A stretch of DNA of 64,000 nucleotides from Streptomyces sp. WP-1 (GCF_030450125.1 NZ_CP123923.1:4960001-5024000); one strand, 5' to 3'; positions 40,701 through 49,587 are shown, counted from the first letter of the stretch. Program-made: numbers and translations. Notes: generated from the sequence alone by a model not told the origin.

Positions 40701-42237
40701 CGTGCCGGTCCGCCCCGGTAGCGCCCTGTTCCCGCTCCCGCAGTACCAGCACGCCGGCCGCGCCCGTCACCGCCAGGCCCGCCGAGACCAGCAGGGCGAG
40801 GTCCGTGCCGTGGGCGAGGTGGCCGCCGGAGGTGGCGAGGGCGATGGTCAGGGCGACGCCGACGCTGGAGCCGATGTAGCGCAGGGTCTGCTGGGCGCCG
40901 GAGCCCATGGCGGCGCGTTCGCGGGGGACCGAGTCGACGGCGAGGAGCGGAAGGGCGCCGTTGAGCAGGCCGCTGCCCACGCCACCGACGATCAGACCGG
41001 GCAGCAGCCGGGTCCAGGAGCCGGAGCCGATGGCGCCGAGCATGGTCAGGGCGCCGGCGGCGTGCAGGGCGAAGCCCAGGGCGAGCTGGAAGCGCGGGGG
41101 GAGGGTCAGGCGCTTGACCTGGAGGGCGACGCCGAAGCTGAGCCCGGACCAGAGCAGCAGCAGACCGGCGGTGGCCAGCGGGGACAGGTGCAGGGTCCGC
41201 TGGACGACCGAGGGCAGGTAGCTGAAGACGCCGATCACCGCGAGACCCGTGAACAGGCCGCCCGCCGAGGAGGCCAGGAAGCGGCGGTGGCGCAGCAGGC
41301 CCAGATCGATCATCGGGGTACCGGAGCGCCGTTCGACGGCGACGAAGACGGCGATCAGCGCCACGGCCGCCGCCAGGAGCAGGCCCACCGGCGCCCGCAG
41401 CCAGCCGTCCCGGCCGAGCGTGAGGGCCGCGACCAGGGCGACCAGGGCGAGTCCGAAGGTCAGCGCGCCGGGTATGTCGGGGCGGCCGCCGCGGGGCGCG
41501 CGGGATTCGGTGAGGGTGCGGGTGCCGAGCGCGGCCAGGAGCAGGGCGAGGACGCCGAGGACGCCGTAGCCGGCGCGCCAGTTCGGCAGCGCCGCCGCGA
41601 CCAGCGGGCCCGCCGCGATGCCGCCGCTGACGAACGCGCCCCACACACCGGTCGCGTGCAGCCGCCCGCGCGGGCTGGGGAAGGCGTGCACGATCAGGCC
41701 GAGGGCGCTGGCCAGCAGGGCCGCGCTCGCCGCGCCCTGGGCGATGCGGGCCAGGGTGAACTGCCAGGTCGAGGTGGTCAGCGCGCCGAGCGCGGTGGTC
41801 AGGCCGAGGGCCAGGGTGCCGGCGAGGAAGATCCGGCGGCGGCCGTGGTCGTCGGCGAGGCTGCCGGCCACCAGGAGCAGGGCGGCGAGGCCGAGCGGGG
41901 TGCCGTTCAGGAGCCATGCCTGGCCGGAGAGCGGGGTGTGCAGGGCGGCCGCGGTCCCCGGGAGCGTGACCATCGGGGCCGTGTAGTTCATCAGGGCCAC
42001 GGCGGTCGCCGCGCTGACGAGGGCGAGGGTGGCGCGGGGGCGGACGGGGAAGAGCGCGGCGGAGTCCGGTACAGGGTCAGATCCATGGTCCGATCCCGGG
42101 TGCGGGCCCGAGCGTGGGCTTGGGTGGGATCCGTGGGTGCCGCGCGCCCCCGGTGCCTCGCGCGCCCCGCGTGCCGCCTCTCGCACTCCATGCGCCTCGC
42201 GCGCCTCGCCCACTGCGGCGGAATCGAGCCCGGTCAT
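40642..42237 (-). CDS. MFS drug/proton antiporter (DHA2-like, 14 TM)
   Basis: A 531-residue exporter. About 62 disordered residues rich in Gly/His/Arg/Ser precede 14 hydrophobic segments; motif A is LADDHGRRRIF and motif C-like GPLVAAALPNWRAGYG is present. The drug substrate is unknown. GAGGA precedes ATG 42237. It is divergent from an HxlR regulator; two similar inverted repeats in the 100-bp gap suggest that the regulator controls it. The last 59 bp are shared, in antisense, with the sortase gene. Confidence 0.9.
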   Translation of the reverse strand: MTGLDSAAVGEAREAHGVREAARGAREAPGARGTHGSHPSPRSGPHPGSDHGSDPVPDSAALFPVRPRATLALVSAATAVALMNYTAPMVTLPGTAAALHTPLSGQAWLLNGTPLGLAALLLVAGSLADDHGRRRIFLAGTLALGLTTALGALTTSTWQFTLARIAQGAASAALLASALGLIVHAFPSPRGRLHATGVWGAFVSGGIAAGPLVAAALPNWRAGYGVLGVLALLLAALGTRTLTESRAPRGGRPDIPGALTFGLALVALVAALTLGRDGWLRAPVGLLLAAAVALIAVFVAVERRSGTPMIDLGLLRHRRFLASSAGGLFTGLAVIGVFSYLPSVVQRTLHLSPLATAGLLLLWSGLSFGVALQVKRLTLPPRFQLALGFALHAAGALTMLGAIGSGSWTRLLPGLIVGGVGSGLLNGALPLLAVDSVPRERAAMGSGAQQTLRYIGSSVGVALTIALATSGGHLAHGTDLALLVSAGLAVTGAAGVLVLREREQGATGADRHATGGGPTPASPTPPSGTGR

Positions 42238-42249
42238 CGCACGTCCTCA

Positions 42250-42268
42250 GTTCGGTCATTGAACCTAG
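42250..42268. promoter_or_regulatory. Putative HxlR operator, site A
   Basis: GTTC-GGTCATT-GAAC-CTAG, close to the MFS start. Confidence 0.6.
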
Positions 42269-42294
42269 CTGTCCCGGCCACCGTAACATGGTCG

Positions 42295-42313
42295 GTTCGA
42301 TGAATGAACCTAA
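42295..42313. promoter_or_regulatory. Putative HxlR operator, site B
   Basis: GTTC-GATGAAT-GAAC-CTAAG, with the same GTTC-N7-GAACCTA layout as site A and 45 bp from it, just upstream of the hxlR-type -10 box. Confidence 0.6.
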
Positions 42314-42327
42314 GGTCGGGAAGTGGC

Positions 42328-42333
42328 TACAGT
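42328..42333 (+). promoter_or_regulatory. Probable -10 box of the leaderless HxlR-type gene
   Basis: TACAGT ends 6 nt before ATG 42340; operator site B covers the -35 region. Confidence 0.45.
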
Positions 42334-42339
42334 GGGGGC

Positions 42340-42867
42340 ATGGCACTGGGCAAGGACTACGCGACACAGGAGTGCTCGATCGCCCGCGCGCTCGAGATCG
42401 TCGGCGAGCGCTGGACGCTGCTCGTCGTACGCGACGCGCTCTACGGTGTACGGCGCTACAACGACTTCCTCGTCCACCTCGGCATCCCGCGCGCCGTCCT
42501 CGCCGCCCGGCTCCAGACGCTGACCGCGGAGGGGATCCTGGACAAGCGCCGGTACCAGGAGTCGCCGCCCCGCGACGAGTACGTGCTCACCGAGCGCGGC
42601 ATCGCCCTGTGGCCCACCCTGCGCGCCCTCGGGGTCTGGGGCCGCGACCACTTCACCGACACCCGGCTGCGCTACTTCCGGCACGCCGCCTGCGGCACCG
42701 AACTCGGCCCGTACGGCGAATGCGCCCGGTGCGGAACCATCGTGCCGGTCGCCGACGTTGTCATGGAGCCGGGCCCCGGACTCGATCCGGACCCGGCGGA
42801 TCCGGTCAGCCGCGCACTGCTCAAGCCGCGGCGGCTGCTGGAGCCCATGGAGACCGACCAGGCATAA
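42340..42867 (+). CDS. HxlR-family transcriptional regulator
   Basis: A 175-residue winged-helix regulator. The HxlR core is CSIARALEIVGERWTLLVVRDALYGVRRYNDF with conserved C12, then LAARLQTLTAEGILDKRRY and YVLTERG. A C-terminal Cys cluster (CGTELGPYGECARCG) resembles a small zinc ribbon seen in one HxlR subgroup. Start ATG 42340: upstream ATG 42304 lies in operator B, and TACAGT six bases upstream suggests a leaderless transcript. It likely represses itself and the divergent MFS exporter. Confidence 0.9.
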   Translation: MALGKDYATQECSIARALEIVGERWTLLVVRDALYGVRRYNDFLVHLGIPRAVLAARLQTLTAEGILDKRRYQESPPRDEYVLTERGIALWPTLRALGVWGRDHFTDTRLRYFRHAACGTELGPYGECARCGTIVPVADVVMEPGPGLDPDPADPVSRALLKPRRLLEPMETDQA

Positions 42868-42915
42868 TCCGGTGCGGGAAGCACCCATCGGTGGAGTCAG
42901 GGGAGGGGGACGACG

Positions 42916-43242
42916 ATGAGCCGGACCATGAGCCGCGGGCCCGGCCGCGCCCTTGCGTTCCTGCTGGCCCCCCTGCTCCTCCTGCTCCCCCTCGCCCTCC
43001 TCGACACCGGCGGCCTCACCACCGCCGTTGCCCTCGCCGCGACCGCCGCCGCCGGTTCCGCGCTCGCCCTGTGCACGCTGATCGCCGCCGGCTGCGCACC
43101 CGCCGTACCGCCGACCCGCATCCGGACGGCGATACGCGACCGGGCCCGGCGCACGGTCTTCCTGCCCCAGCGTGATCCCGACGCGCGCGGCCGCCGCAGG
43201 CCCCGGGCGCCCGGACGGACCCTTCCGGCGACCGCCGCGTAG
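42916..43242 (+). CDS. Small membrane protein upstream of the YidC paralogue
   Basis: A 108-residue protein with two transmembrane segments (ALAFLLAPLLLLLPLALLDTG and TAVALAATAAAGSALALCTLIA) and an Arg-rich C-terminal tail. GGAGGGGG precedes the ATG. I recall similar small proteins (DUF6412-like) beside accessory yidC genes in Streptomyces, so a role with the insertase is plausible. It is 89 bp upstream of yidC on the same strand. Confidence 0.75.
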   Translation: MSRTMSRGPGRALAFLLAPLLLLLPLALLDTGGLTTAVALAATAAAGSALALCTLIAAGCAPAVPPTRIRTAIRDRARRTVFLPQRDPDARGRRRPRAPGRTLPATAA

Positions 43243-43331
43243 GGCACACACCCCGTATGCCGTGACCCCGCGCGGGTCGTCCTGCCGATCTCACTTCTCC
43301 CGGCACGACGAGACCCCCGGAGGGCTCACCC

Positions 43332-44051
43332 ATGTCCGTCTTCCCCGTGTTCGCACACCTGGTCGAGCGGCTCGCCGACCTGCTCGCACCGCTCTGCCAC
43401 GGCTCCGCGACCGCCGCCGCGATCGTCCTGTTCACCGCGCTCGTACGACTCCTCGTCCACCCCCTCTCCCGTGCCGCCGCCCGGGGACAGCGGGCCCGCG
43501 CCGCGCTCCAGCCGAGAATCGCCGAACTGCGCGAGCGGCACGGCAAGGACCAGGAGCGGTTCCGCAAGGCGCTGCTGGAACTGCACACCGAGGAAAAGGT
43601 CTCGCCCCTGTCCGGCATCCTGCCGAGCCTGCTCCAGCTCCCCGCGTTCTTCCTCCTGTACCACCTCTTCTCCAGCGCCTCGGGCAACGCGCTGCTCGGC
43701 CACCGGCTGTTCGCCGCGCCGCTCGGCGGACGCTGGGCCGACACGCTCGCCGGGGACGGCCTGTTCGGCGGCGCCGGGGTGGTCTACCTGGCGCTCTTCG
43801 CCCTGGTCGCGGGCGTCGCCACCTTCAACTACCTGCGCACGCGGAAGCAGATGGCGCAGAACCCGGTCATGGCCGCCGCCGGTGGCGAGGAGCGGGTGCC
43901 GGGGCTCGGGGCGGTCGGCAAGGTGATGCCGTTCCTGTCCTTCCTCACCCTGGTCAGCGTGGCCGTCGTACCGCTGGCCGCCGCGTTGTACGTCGTCACC
44001 AGTACGACGTGGAGCGCGGTGGAGCGGGCGGCGCTGTACCGGCAGCCGTAG
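43332..44051 (+). CDS. yidC: YidC/Oxa1-family membrane insertase paralogue
   Basis: A 239-residue membrane protein with the YidC pattern: TAAAIVLFTALVRLLVHPLSRAA with the conserved groove arginine, a charged helix (RIAELRERHGKDQERFRKALLELHTEEKVSP), PSLLQLPAFFLLYHLF and KVMPFLSFLTLVSVAVVPLAAALYVVTSTTW. It is shorter than the main oriC-linked YidC and sits away from rnpA/rpmH, so it is an accessory copy. Clear ribosome-binding site (GGAGG) before ATG 43332. Confidence 0.92.
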   Translation: MSVFPVFAHLVERLADLLAPLCHGSATAAAIVLFTALVRLLVHPLSRAAARGQRARAALQPRIAELRERHGKDQERFRKALLELHTEEKVSPLSGILPSLLQLPAFFLLYHLFSSASGNALLGHRLFAAPLGGRWADTLAGDGLFGGAGVVYLALFALVAGVATFNYLRTRKQMAQNPVMAAAGGEERVPGLGAVGKVMPFLSFLTLVSVAVVPLAAALYVVTSTTWSAVERAALYRQP

Positions 44052-44187
44052 CGGCCGGAACGCCCGGGGTTACGGTCCAGTACGTGAACAGGGTCTTGCC
44101 GGTTGGACAGCGTGATCGGAGGATCGTCCAGCCCTCCGATGGCCGCACCCGTCGGCCGGGCGCTCGCGATCGAGGGAGAGGGTGACC

Positions 44188-45045
44188 ATGAAGTTGCTGC
44201 GAGTCGGTACGGCGGGGGCCGAGCGGCCCGCGCTGCTCGGCGCCGACGGAACCCTGCGCGACCTGTCCGCACTCGTGGACGACATCGACGGGGCGCTGCT
44301 CGCCGACGCCGCCGCGCTCGGACGGGTGCGGGAGGCGGCCGACGCCGGTGGACTGCCCGTACTGGACGCGGCGGGGCTGCGGGTCGGGCCGCCGCTCGGG
44401 CGGATCGGCAAGATCGTGTGCATCGGGCTGAACTACCACGACCACGCGCGCGAGACCGGCGCCGAGCCGCCCGCCGAGCCGGTCGTCTTCTTCAAGGCGC
44501 CGGACACGGTGGTCGGGCCGCACGACACCGTGCTCGTGCCGCGCGGCTCCGCCAAGACCGACTGGGAGGTGGAGCTGGCCGTCGTCATCGGGCGCCCGGC
44601 GCGCTACCTGGCGTCGGCCGAGGAGGGGCTCGCGCATGTCGCCGGGTACGCGGTCGCGCACGACGTCTCCGAGCGCGAGTTCCAGATCGAGCGGGGCGGC
44701 ACCTGGGACAAGGGCAAGAACTGCGAGACGTTCAACCCGCTCGGCCCCTGGCTGGTGACGGCGGACGAGGTCCCGGACCCGCAGCGGCTGTCGCTGAGGC
44801 TGTGGGTCAACGGGGAGCTGAAACAGGACGGCACGACGGCCGAGCAGATCTTCCCGGTCGGCGAAGTGGTGCGCTACGTCAGCCGGTTCATGACGCTGTA
44901 CCCCGGCGATGTGATCAACACGGGGACGCCGGCCGGAGTGGCGATGGGGCATCCCGAGCCGAAGCCGTATCTGCGCGCCGGAGACGTGGTGGAACTGGAG
45001 GTCGAGGGCCTCGGGCGGCAGCGGCAGGAGTTCAAGGACGCGTAG
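44188..45045 (+). CDS. Fumarylacetoacetate hydrolase-family protein
   Basis: A 285-residue FAH-fold enzyme. Landmarks are ICIGLNYHDHARE, VVFFKAPDTVVGP, DWEVELAVVIGR (metal-binding Glu pair), GYAVAHDVSEREFQ and DVINTGTPAGVAMG. Members hydrolyse or decarboxylate acylpyruvates and other 2-oxo acids; exact substrate unknown. The start is ATG 44188 with GAGGGAGAG at proper spacing; GTG 44182 is too close. It appears monocistronic and ends 119 bp before the hairpin at 45164. Confidence 0.9.
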   Translation: MKLLRVGTAGAERPALLGADGTLRDLSALVDDIDGALLADAAALGRVREAADAGGLPVLDAAGLRVGPPLGRIGKIVCIGLNYHDHARETGAEPPAEPVVFFKAPDTVVGPHDTVLVPRGSAKTDWEVELAVVIGRPARYLASAEEGLAHVAGYAVAHDVSEREFQIERGGTWDKGKNCETFNPLGPWLVTADEVPDPQRLSLRLWVNGELKQDGTTAEQIFPVGEVVRYVSRFMTLYPGDVINTGTPAGVAMGHPEPKPYLRAGDVVELEVEGLGRQRQEFKDA

Positions 45046-45163
45046 CGGCTCCGCCGGGGTGGCCGGGGGGACGCGGCTTCGCCGCCGGCCGCGGGGCGGG
45101 CTCCGCGGCCGGCCGCGCCTCCCACGGCGGAGTCGCACGCCGATCCGGCCCGCGCCCCTGAGA

Positions 45164-45200
45164 CGGGTGGGGTCGCGTCACGCGTGACCGGCCCCACCCG
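45164..45200. terminator. Terminator between FAH and crystallin-like genes
   Basis: CGGGTGGGG (45164-45172) with CCCCACCCG (45192-45200), a 9-bp stem with additional GGTC/GACC pairing inside. The two genes are convergent. Confidence 0.65.
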
Positions 45201-45238
45201 GCTCGGCCGTCCTGTCCCGTGGCGCCGGCGTCAGCTCG

Positions 45239-45592
45239 TCACAGGATCTCGATGGAGTTGACCTTCGGCGGGCGGTTCGGGAAGGAGATATCGTGCCAGC
45301 GCCCGATCCGCACCGAGTCGCCGTTGGCGTCGTAGTAGATCAGGTCGTTGTTGCCGGTGGAGATCCTGTCGACCCACCAGCCGCCGAAGTTGGTCCGGCC
45401 ACGGTTGGCGTAGCAGTCGACGCTCTGGCTGCCGCCGCTGTGCGACCAGATCTTCAGGAAGTTCTCGCCGCCCCGGCACTCGACGTGGTCGATGGCGAAG
45501 GCGCTGCCGCTCGGCCCGCTGACGACGAGCGCGGCGGCCGCGGCGAGTGCCATGGCCGCCGAACGCGCGGCCCTCTTGTACTTCGAGTTCAC
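45239..45592 (-). CDS. Secreted beta/gamma-crystallin-like small protein
   Basis: A 117-residue exported protein with a signal peptide (1-33, cleavage near GSAFA). The mature part has two cysteines (HVECRGGENFLKIWSH and DCYANRG), then GWWVDRISTGNNDLIYYDANGD and VNSIEIL. This recalls the single-domain beta/gamma crystallins of Streptomyces, a group including killer-toxin-like and protease-inhibitor proteins. Assignment is by pattern only. GTG start after GGGGGAA. Confidence 0.72.
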   Translation of the reverse strand: MNSKYKRAARSAAMALAAAAALVVSGPSGSAFAIDHVECRGGENFLKIWSHSGGSQSVDCYANRGRTNFGGWWVDRISTGNNDLIYYDANGDSVRIGRWHDISFPNRPPKVNSIEIL

Positions 45593-45717
45593 GGATTCCC
45601 CCGGGGAACGGCTCGGTCGATGTCGTCCCCACGCTACAGACGGAAAACGGTGAAAACGGTCTCTGCCTGGGTAAACGCCTCAAAAGGGTGATGGGCGGGG
45701 GCGAGGGTGTGACCCGG

Positions 45718-46593
45718 TCACCTCAGCAGCAGGGCCAGGCGGCGCCATTGCTCCCTCGGGATGGTGTGGCCCGTGTCCTTAGTGACGACCTGGAGGGCCA
45801 CGTGGTCGGCGCCCGCCTCGTGGAAGGCGTGGACGCGGCGGCGGATCCGGTCGTCGTCGCCCCAGGCGAAGACCGCGTCGATGAGCCGGTCGCTGCCGCC
45901 GCCCGCGACATCGGACTCCTCGAAGCCGAGGCGCAGGAAATTGTTGGTGTAGTTGGGGAGTTCGAGGTAGCGGGCCAGATAGGCGCGGGCGATCTCGCGG
46001 GCGCGGCTCGGGTTCTGCTCCAGGACGACCTTGAACTCCGGGGCGAGCAGCGGGCCCCGGCCGAGGATCTCGCGGGCCTTCGCGGTGTGCTCCGGGGTGA
46101 CGAGGTAGGGGATGGCGCCGGCCGCGCGGTCCCCGGACAGGTTCAGCATCCTGGGGCCGAGGGCGGCCAGGACGCGGCGGCCGACCGGGACACCGGCCTT
46201 GTCCAGCTCGTCCAGGTAGTCGACCATCGCGGAGTAGGGGCGGTGGTAGCCCTCCACCCGGGGCCCGTGGCTCACGCCGAGGCCCAGCAGGAAGCGGCCG
46301 GGGTGGGAGGACTCCAGCCGGGCGAAGTCGGCCGCGGTCGTGGCGGCGTCCCGCTGCCAGACGCTCTGGATGCTGGTGCCGACCGTGATGTGGTGGGTGG
46401 CCTCGATGAGCGGGGTCGCGTTCGCGGCGGTGCTGTTGCCGCCGAGCCAGATCGCGCCGAAGTCGAGCTCCTCCAGCTCGGCGGCGGCGTCCTCCTGCTC
46501 GCCGCGGCGCGCGGGGTCCTCCGCGCGCAGCGCGACGTCCCAGACGCCGTGCCGGCCGAGGCGTTCCTTCAGCGTGCCGGTGCTCTGACTCAT
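45718..46593 (-). CDS. LLM-class F420-dependent oxidoreductase
   Basis: A 291-residue luciferase-like TIM-barrel flavoenzyme. Motifs: ELEELDFGAIWLGG at the start, TVGTSIQSVWQRDAATTAADFARLESSHPGRFLLGLGVSHGP in the middle and VTPEHTAKAREILG. This follows the TIGR03620-type F420-dependent group; the physiological substrate is unknown. GGAGGG precedes ATG 46593. No pathway partner is adjacent: the next minus-strand gene is a separate two-gene unit. Confidence 0.88.
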   Translation of the reverse strand: MSQSTGTLKERLGRHGVWDVALRAEDPARRGEQEDAAAELEELDFGAIWLGGNSTAANATPLIEATHHITVGTSIQSVWQRDAATTAADFARLESSHPGRFLLGLGVSHGPRVEGYHRPYSAMVDYLDELDKAGVPVGRRVLAALGPRMLNLSGDRAAGAIPYLVTPEHTAKAREILGRGPLLAPEFKVVLEQNPSRAREIARAYLARYLELPNYTNNFLRLGFEESDVAGGGSDRLIDAVFAWGDDDRIRRRVHAFHEAGADHVALQVVTKDTGHTIPREQWRRLALLLR

Positions 46594-46713
46594 GCGGGCG
46601 ATCCCTCCGGAGGGTGGGGCGGTGCTGTCGTGATCATCACGTCTGTGCCCACTGCCAACCGGAGGGCGTTCTGGCTGATTCCCGGGTTCCCTCGGTCTGG
46701 CTGCCGGGTTCCC

Positions 46714-47226
46714 TCAGTCGGTCGAACGGCCGGGGGAGTCCGCCGGGCGGCCGAGGAACTTCTCCAGCGCCGCCACCACCAGCCGGTGGTCCTCGACCTG
46801 GGGCAGGCCGGAGACGGTCACGGCGCCGATGATGCCCGCCTGCTCCAGACGGATCGGGAAGGAGCCGCCGTGCGCCGCGTAGGTGTCCACATCGAGGCGG
46901 GAGGAGTTCTCGAAGGTGGTGCCCTTGGCGCGGAAGCGGGAGCCGACCAGATAGGAGGCGGCGCCGAAGCGCTCGACCACCCGGCGCTTGCGGACGATCC
47001 AGGCGTCGTTGTCCGGGGCGGAGCCGGGCAGCGCCGCGTGGAAGAGCTGCTGCCCGCCGCGGTGGATGTCGATCGCCACCGGCAGCCGGCGCTCGCGGGC
47101 CAGCTCGACCATCAGGGAGCCGAGCGCCCAGGCGTCCTCGTACGTGAACCGGTCGAACACCAGGCGCTGTTCCTGTTCCTCCAACTCCTCGATGGAGGGC
47201 GCGAGTTGCTGTTGCTGCGTGGTCAC
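46714..47226 (-). CDS. UPF0303/GlcG-HbpS-like protein
   Basis: A 170-residue protein of the UPF0303 (heme-degrading/HbpS-like) fold: EEQEQRLVFDRFTYEDAWALGSLM, LPVAIDIHRGGQQLFHAALPG, NDAWIVRKRRVVERFG and a G-G-S-FPI-R stretch followed by IIGAVTVSGLPQVEDHRLVVAAL. Biochemical role uncertain. Start GTG 47226 overlaps the stop of the Gfo/Idh oxidoreductase (GTGA), so it is co-translated with it; the pair is common in Streptomyces and points to sugar or polyol metabolism. Confidence 0.85.
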   Translation of the reverse strand: MTTQQQQLAPSIEELEEQEQRLVFDRFTYEDAWALGSLMVELARERRLPVAIDIHRGGQQLFHAALPGSAPDNDAWIVRKRRVVERFGAASYLVGSRFRAKGTTFENSSRLDVDTYAAHGGSFPIRLEQAGIIGAVTVSGLPQVEDHRLVVAALEKFLGRPADSPGRSTD

Positions 47227-48287
47227 AGGGTCACCGTCACCTTCTCCTGGGCGGACCGGCGGGCCGCCTCCAGTACATCGAGAGCGGCGGCCGCCTCCAG
47301 GGCGGTCACCGGGTTGGGGCCCGCGCCCGCGAGGGCGGTGGCGACGGCCGCGTAGTAGGCGGGGTAGTCGCCGGGCAGGGTCTTCACGGGGGTGCCCCCG
47401 CCGGTCAGCGGGGATTCACCGGCGCCGATCCGGCCGTACAGGGCCTCGGGCTCCGTGCCCCAGCGGGGGCTGGGACGCAGGCCCTCGCGCAGGGCGGCCT
47501 CCTGGGGGTCGAGGCCGTACTTCACATAGCCCGCCTCGGAGCCCAGGACCCGGAAGCGCGGGCCGAGCTGGGGGGTGGTCGCGGAGACGTGGAGGTGGGA
47601 GCGGACGCCGCTCGCGTGGGTGAGCGCGATGAAGGTGTCGTCGTCGGCCTCGGCACCCGGACGGCGGACGTCCGCCTCCGCGTACACCTCGGCGGCCGGG
47701 CCGAACAGCACCAGGGCCTGGTCGACGACATGGCTGCCGAGGTCGTAGAGCAGACCGCCGATCTCCGCCGGGTCGCCGGACTCGCGCCAGCCGCCCTTGG
47801 GGCGCGGGCGCCAGCGCTCGAAGCGGGACTCGAAGCGGCGCACCTCGCCGAGCGCGCCGTCGTCGAGGAGGGCGCGCAGGGTGAGGAAGTCGTTGTCCCA
47901 GCGGCGGTTCTGGAAGACGGACAGCAGCAGACCGCGGTCCTCGGCGAGGGCGGCGAGCGCCCGGGCCTCGGCGGCGGTGCCGGCGACCGGCTTGTCCACG
48001 ACCACGGGCAGGCCCGCCTCCAGGGCCGCGGTGGCGAGCGGGACGTGCGTCTTGTTCGGGGAGGCGATGACGAGCAGGTCCAGCTCGCCCGCGCGGGCGA
48101 GGAGTTCCTCGGGGGTCGCGGCGAGCGTCACGTCCGGGAACGCGTCGCGGGCCTGCCGCTGCCGCTCCGGGTCGGAGGTGACGACCGTGTCGAGGGCGAG
48201 GCCCTCGGTGGCGGCGATCAGGGGGGCGTGGAAGACGGAGCCGGCGAGGCCGTAGCCGATCAGGCCGACGCGGAGGGGAGTGCTCAT
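47223..48287 (-). CDS. Gfo/Idh/MocA-family oxidoreductase
   Basis: A 354-residue NAD(P)-dependent dehydrogenase. The Rossmann motif is GLIGYGLAGSVFHAPLI; DLLVIASPNKTH and VVDKPVAGT (catalytic Lys of the EKP-type motif) follow, then a C-terminal beta-sheet domain with GGLLYDLGSHVVDQ. Substrates are usually sugars, inositols or cyclitols. ATG 48287 is chosen because the longer frame crosses the operator at 48294-48320. It is divergent from the ROK regulator, which probably represses this two-gene operon. Confidence 0.92.
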   Translation of the reverse strand: MSTPLRVGLIGYGLAGSVFHAPLIAATEGLALDTVVTSDPERQRQARDAFPDVTLAATPEELLARAGELDLLVIASPNKTHVPLATAALEAGLPVVVDKPVAGTAAEARALAALAEDRGLLLSVFQNRRWDNDFLTLRALLDDGALGEVRRFESRFERWRPRPKGGWRESGDPAEIGGLLYDLGSHVVDQALVLFGPAAEVYAEADVRRPGAEADDDTFIALTHASGVRSHLHVSATTPQLGPRFRVLGSEAGYVKYGLDPQEAALREGLRPSPRWGTEPEALYGRIGAGESPLTGGGTPVKTLPGDYPAYYAAVATALAGAGPNPVTALEAAAALDVLEAARRSAQEKVTVTL

Positions 48288-48293
48288 GGACCC

Positions 48294-48320
48294 CACTTTC
48301 GCAACGCTGTTGCCAAAGTG
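48294..48320. promoter_or_regulatory. 27-bp inverted repeat: probable ROK operator
   Basis: CACTTTCGCAAC-GCT-GTTGCCAAAGTG: 11 of 12 bp complementary. It lies 6 bp before the Gfo/Idh start and 23 bp before the ROK start, so binding would block both. Confidence 0.75.
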
Positions 48321-48343
48321 CAAGCGACGGGGAGAATGGGCGT

Positions 48344-49477
48344 GTGAGCGAGGACAGGGTGGACAGCGGGCGGGCCGGAGCGAACCTGGGGGCGGTGCGG
48401 TCGCACAACAGCGCCCTGGTGCTCGGTCTGCTGCGCGGGGCCGGGACGGAGGGCATCAGCCGGCTGGAACTGGCCGAGCGGACCGGGCTGACCCCGCAGG
48501 CCGTCAGCAAGATCACCGGACGGCTGCGGGAGGCGGGCCTCGCGGCGGAGGCGGGCCGGCGGGCGTCCACGGGCGGCAAGCCGCGCACGGTGCTGCGGCT
48601 GGTGCCGGAGGCGGGGCACGCGGTGGGGATGCAGCTGGACCGGGACGCGCTGCGGGTGGTGCTCGTACGACTGGACGGGACCGTGGTGGGGGAGCGGCGC
48701 GGTGAGCTGGACCTCGGGGCGGGCGCGGAGGCCGTCCTCGGGGTGGTGGTGGCGGCCGTGACGGAGCTGGTCCGCTCCTGCCCGGGGTCCTTCGGGGAGC
48801 TGCCCGAGGTCGGGTCCCTGCTCGGGGTGGGGGTGGCCCTGCCGGGGCCGCTCGACCATGTGGGGGGCGTGCTGCACCGGGTGACCGGCTTCCCGGGGTG
48901 GGACGGCTTCCCGCTGCGGGACGCGCTGCGCGGGCGGCTGGGGGTGCCGGTGGTCGTGGACAAGGACACGAACGCGGCGGCGGTGGGGCTGGCGGTCGGG
49001 GGTGTGGGCGGATCGTTCGCCTATCTGCACCTCGGTACGGGTCTCGGGGCCGGGCTCGTGATCGGCGGGCGGGTGCACCGGGGGGCGCGGACCGGGGCGG
49101 GGGAGTTCGGGCACCAGGTCGTCCAGCTGGACGGGCCGCGCTGCGCGTGCGGGGACCGGGGGTGCCTGGAGGCGCTGTGCCTGGCCGCGGTGGCGCGCGG
49201 GCAGACGGCGACGGCGGCGCGGGTCCTCGGGGTGGGGGCCGGGAACCTGGTGGGGCTGCTGGACATCGACCGGGTGCTGCTCGGCGGCCGGACGGTGCTC
49301 GCGGATCCGGAGCCGTTCGTGCGCGGGGTGGCGGCCGAGCTGGACGCGCGGGCGCGGCGGGAGGGCCTGCGGGAGGGGGTCGCGGTGGACGTGGTGCGGC
49401 AGGGGGAGCGGGTCGTGGCCCAGGGGGCGGCGGAGATGGTGCTGGGGGCTGGGGTGTTCGGGAGGGGGGAGGGGTGA
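48344..49477 (+). CDS. ROK-family transcriptional repressor
   Basis: A 377-residue regulator. Winged-helix DNA-binding domain at about 18-75 (ISRLELAERTGLTPQAVSKITGRLREAGL), then a ROK sugar-kinase fold: VGVALPGPLD, DKDTNAAAVGLA, LGTGLGAGLVIGGR, EFGH and the zinc motif CACGDRGCLEALC. Likely ligand is a sugar or sugar phosphate. GTG 48344 follows GGGGAGA. The operator at 48294 lies between it and the divergent dehydrogenase operon. Confidence 0.92.
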   Translation: MSEDRVDSGRAGANLGAVRSHNSALVLGLLRGAGTEGISRLELAERTGLTPQAVSKITGRLREAGLAAEAGRRASTGGKPRTVLRLVPEAGHAVGMQLDRDALRVVLVRLDGTVVGERRGELDLGAGAEAVLGVVVAAVTELVRSCPGSFGELPEVGSLLGVGVALPGPLDHVGGVLHRVTGFPGWDGFPLRDALRGRLGVPVVVDKDTNAAAVGLAVGGVGGSFAYLHLGTGLGAGLVIGGRVHRGARTGAGEFGHQVVQLDGPRCACGDRGCLEALCLAAVARGQTATAARVLGVGAGNLVGLLDIDRVLLGGRTVLADPEPFVRGVAAELDARARREGLREGVAVDVVRQGERVVAQGAAEMVLGAGVFGRGEG

Positions 49478-49587
49478 GGGGCTGACGAGGATCATGCCGG
49501 GCGCGCTTCTTGAGCGCGGCTCGCGAGCGCCGGGCCCGTATGTGGGTACTCATGCTGAGGGGGTTGCTCGTGGGACGGAGGTGCCCG

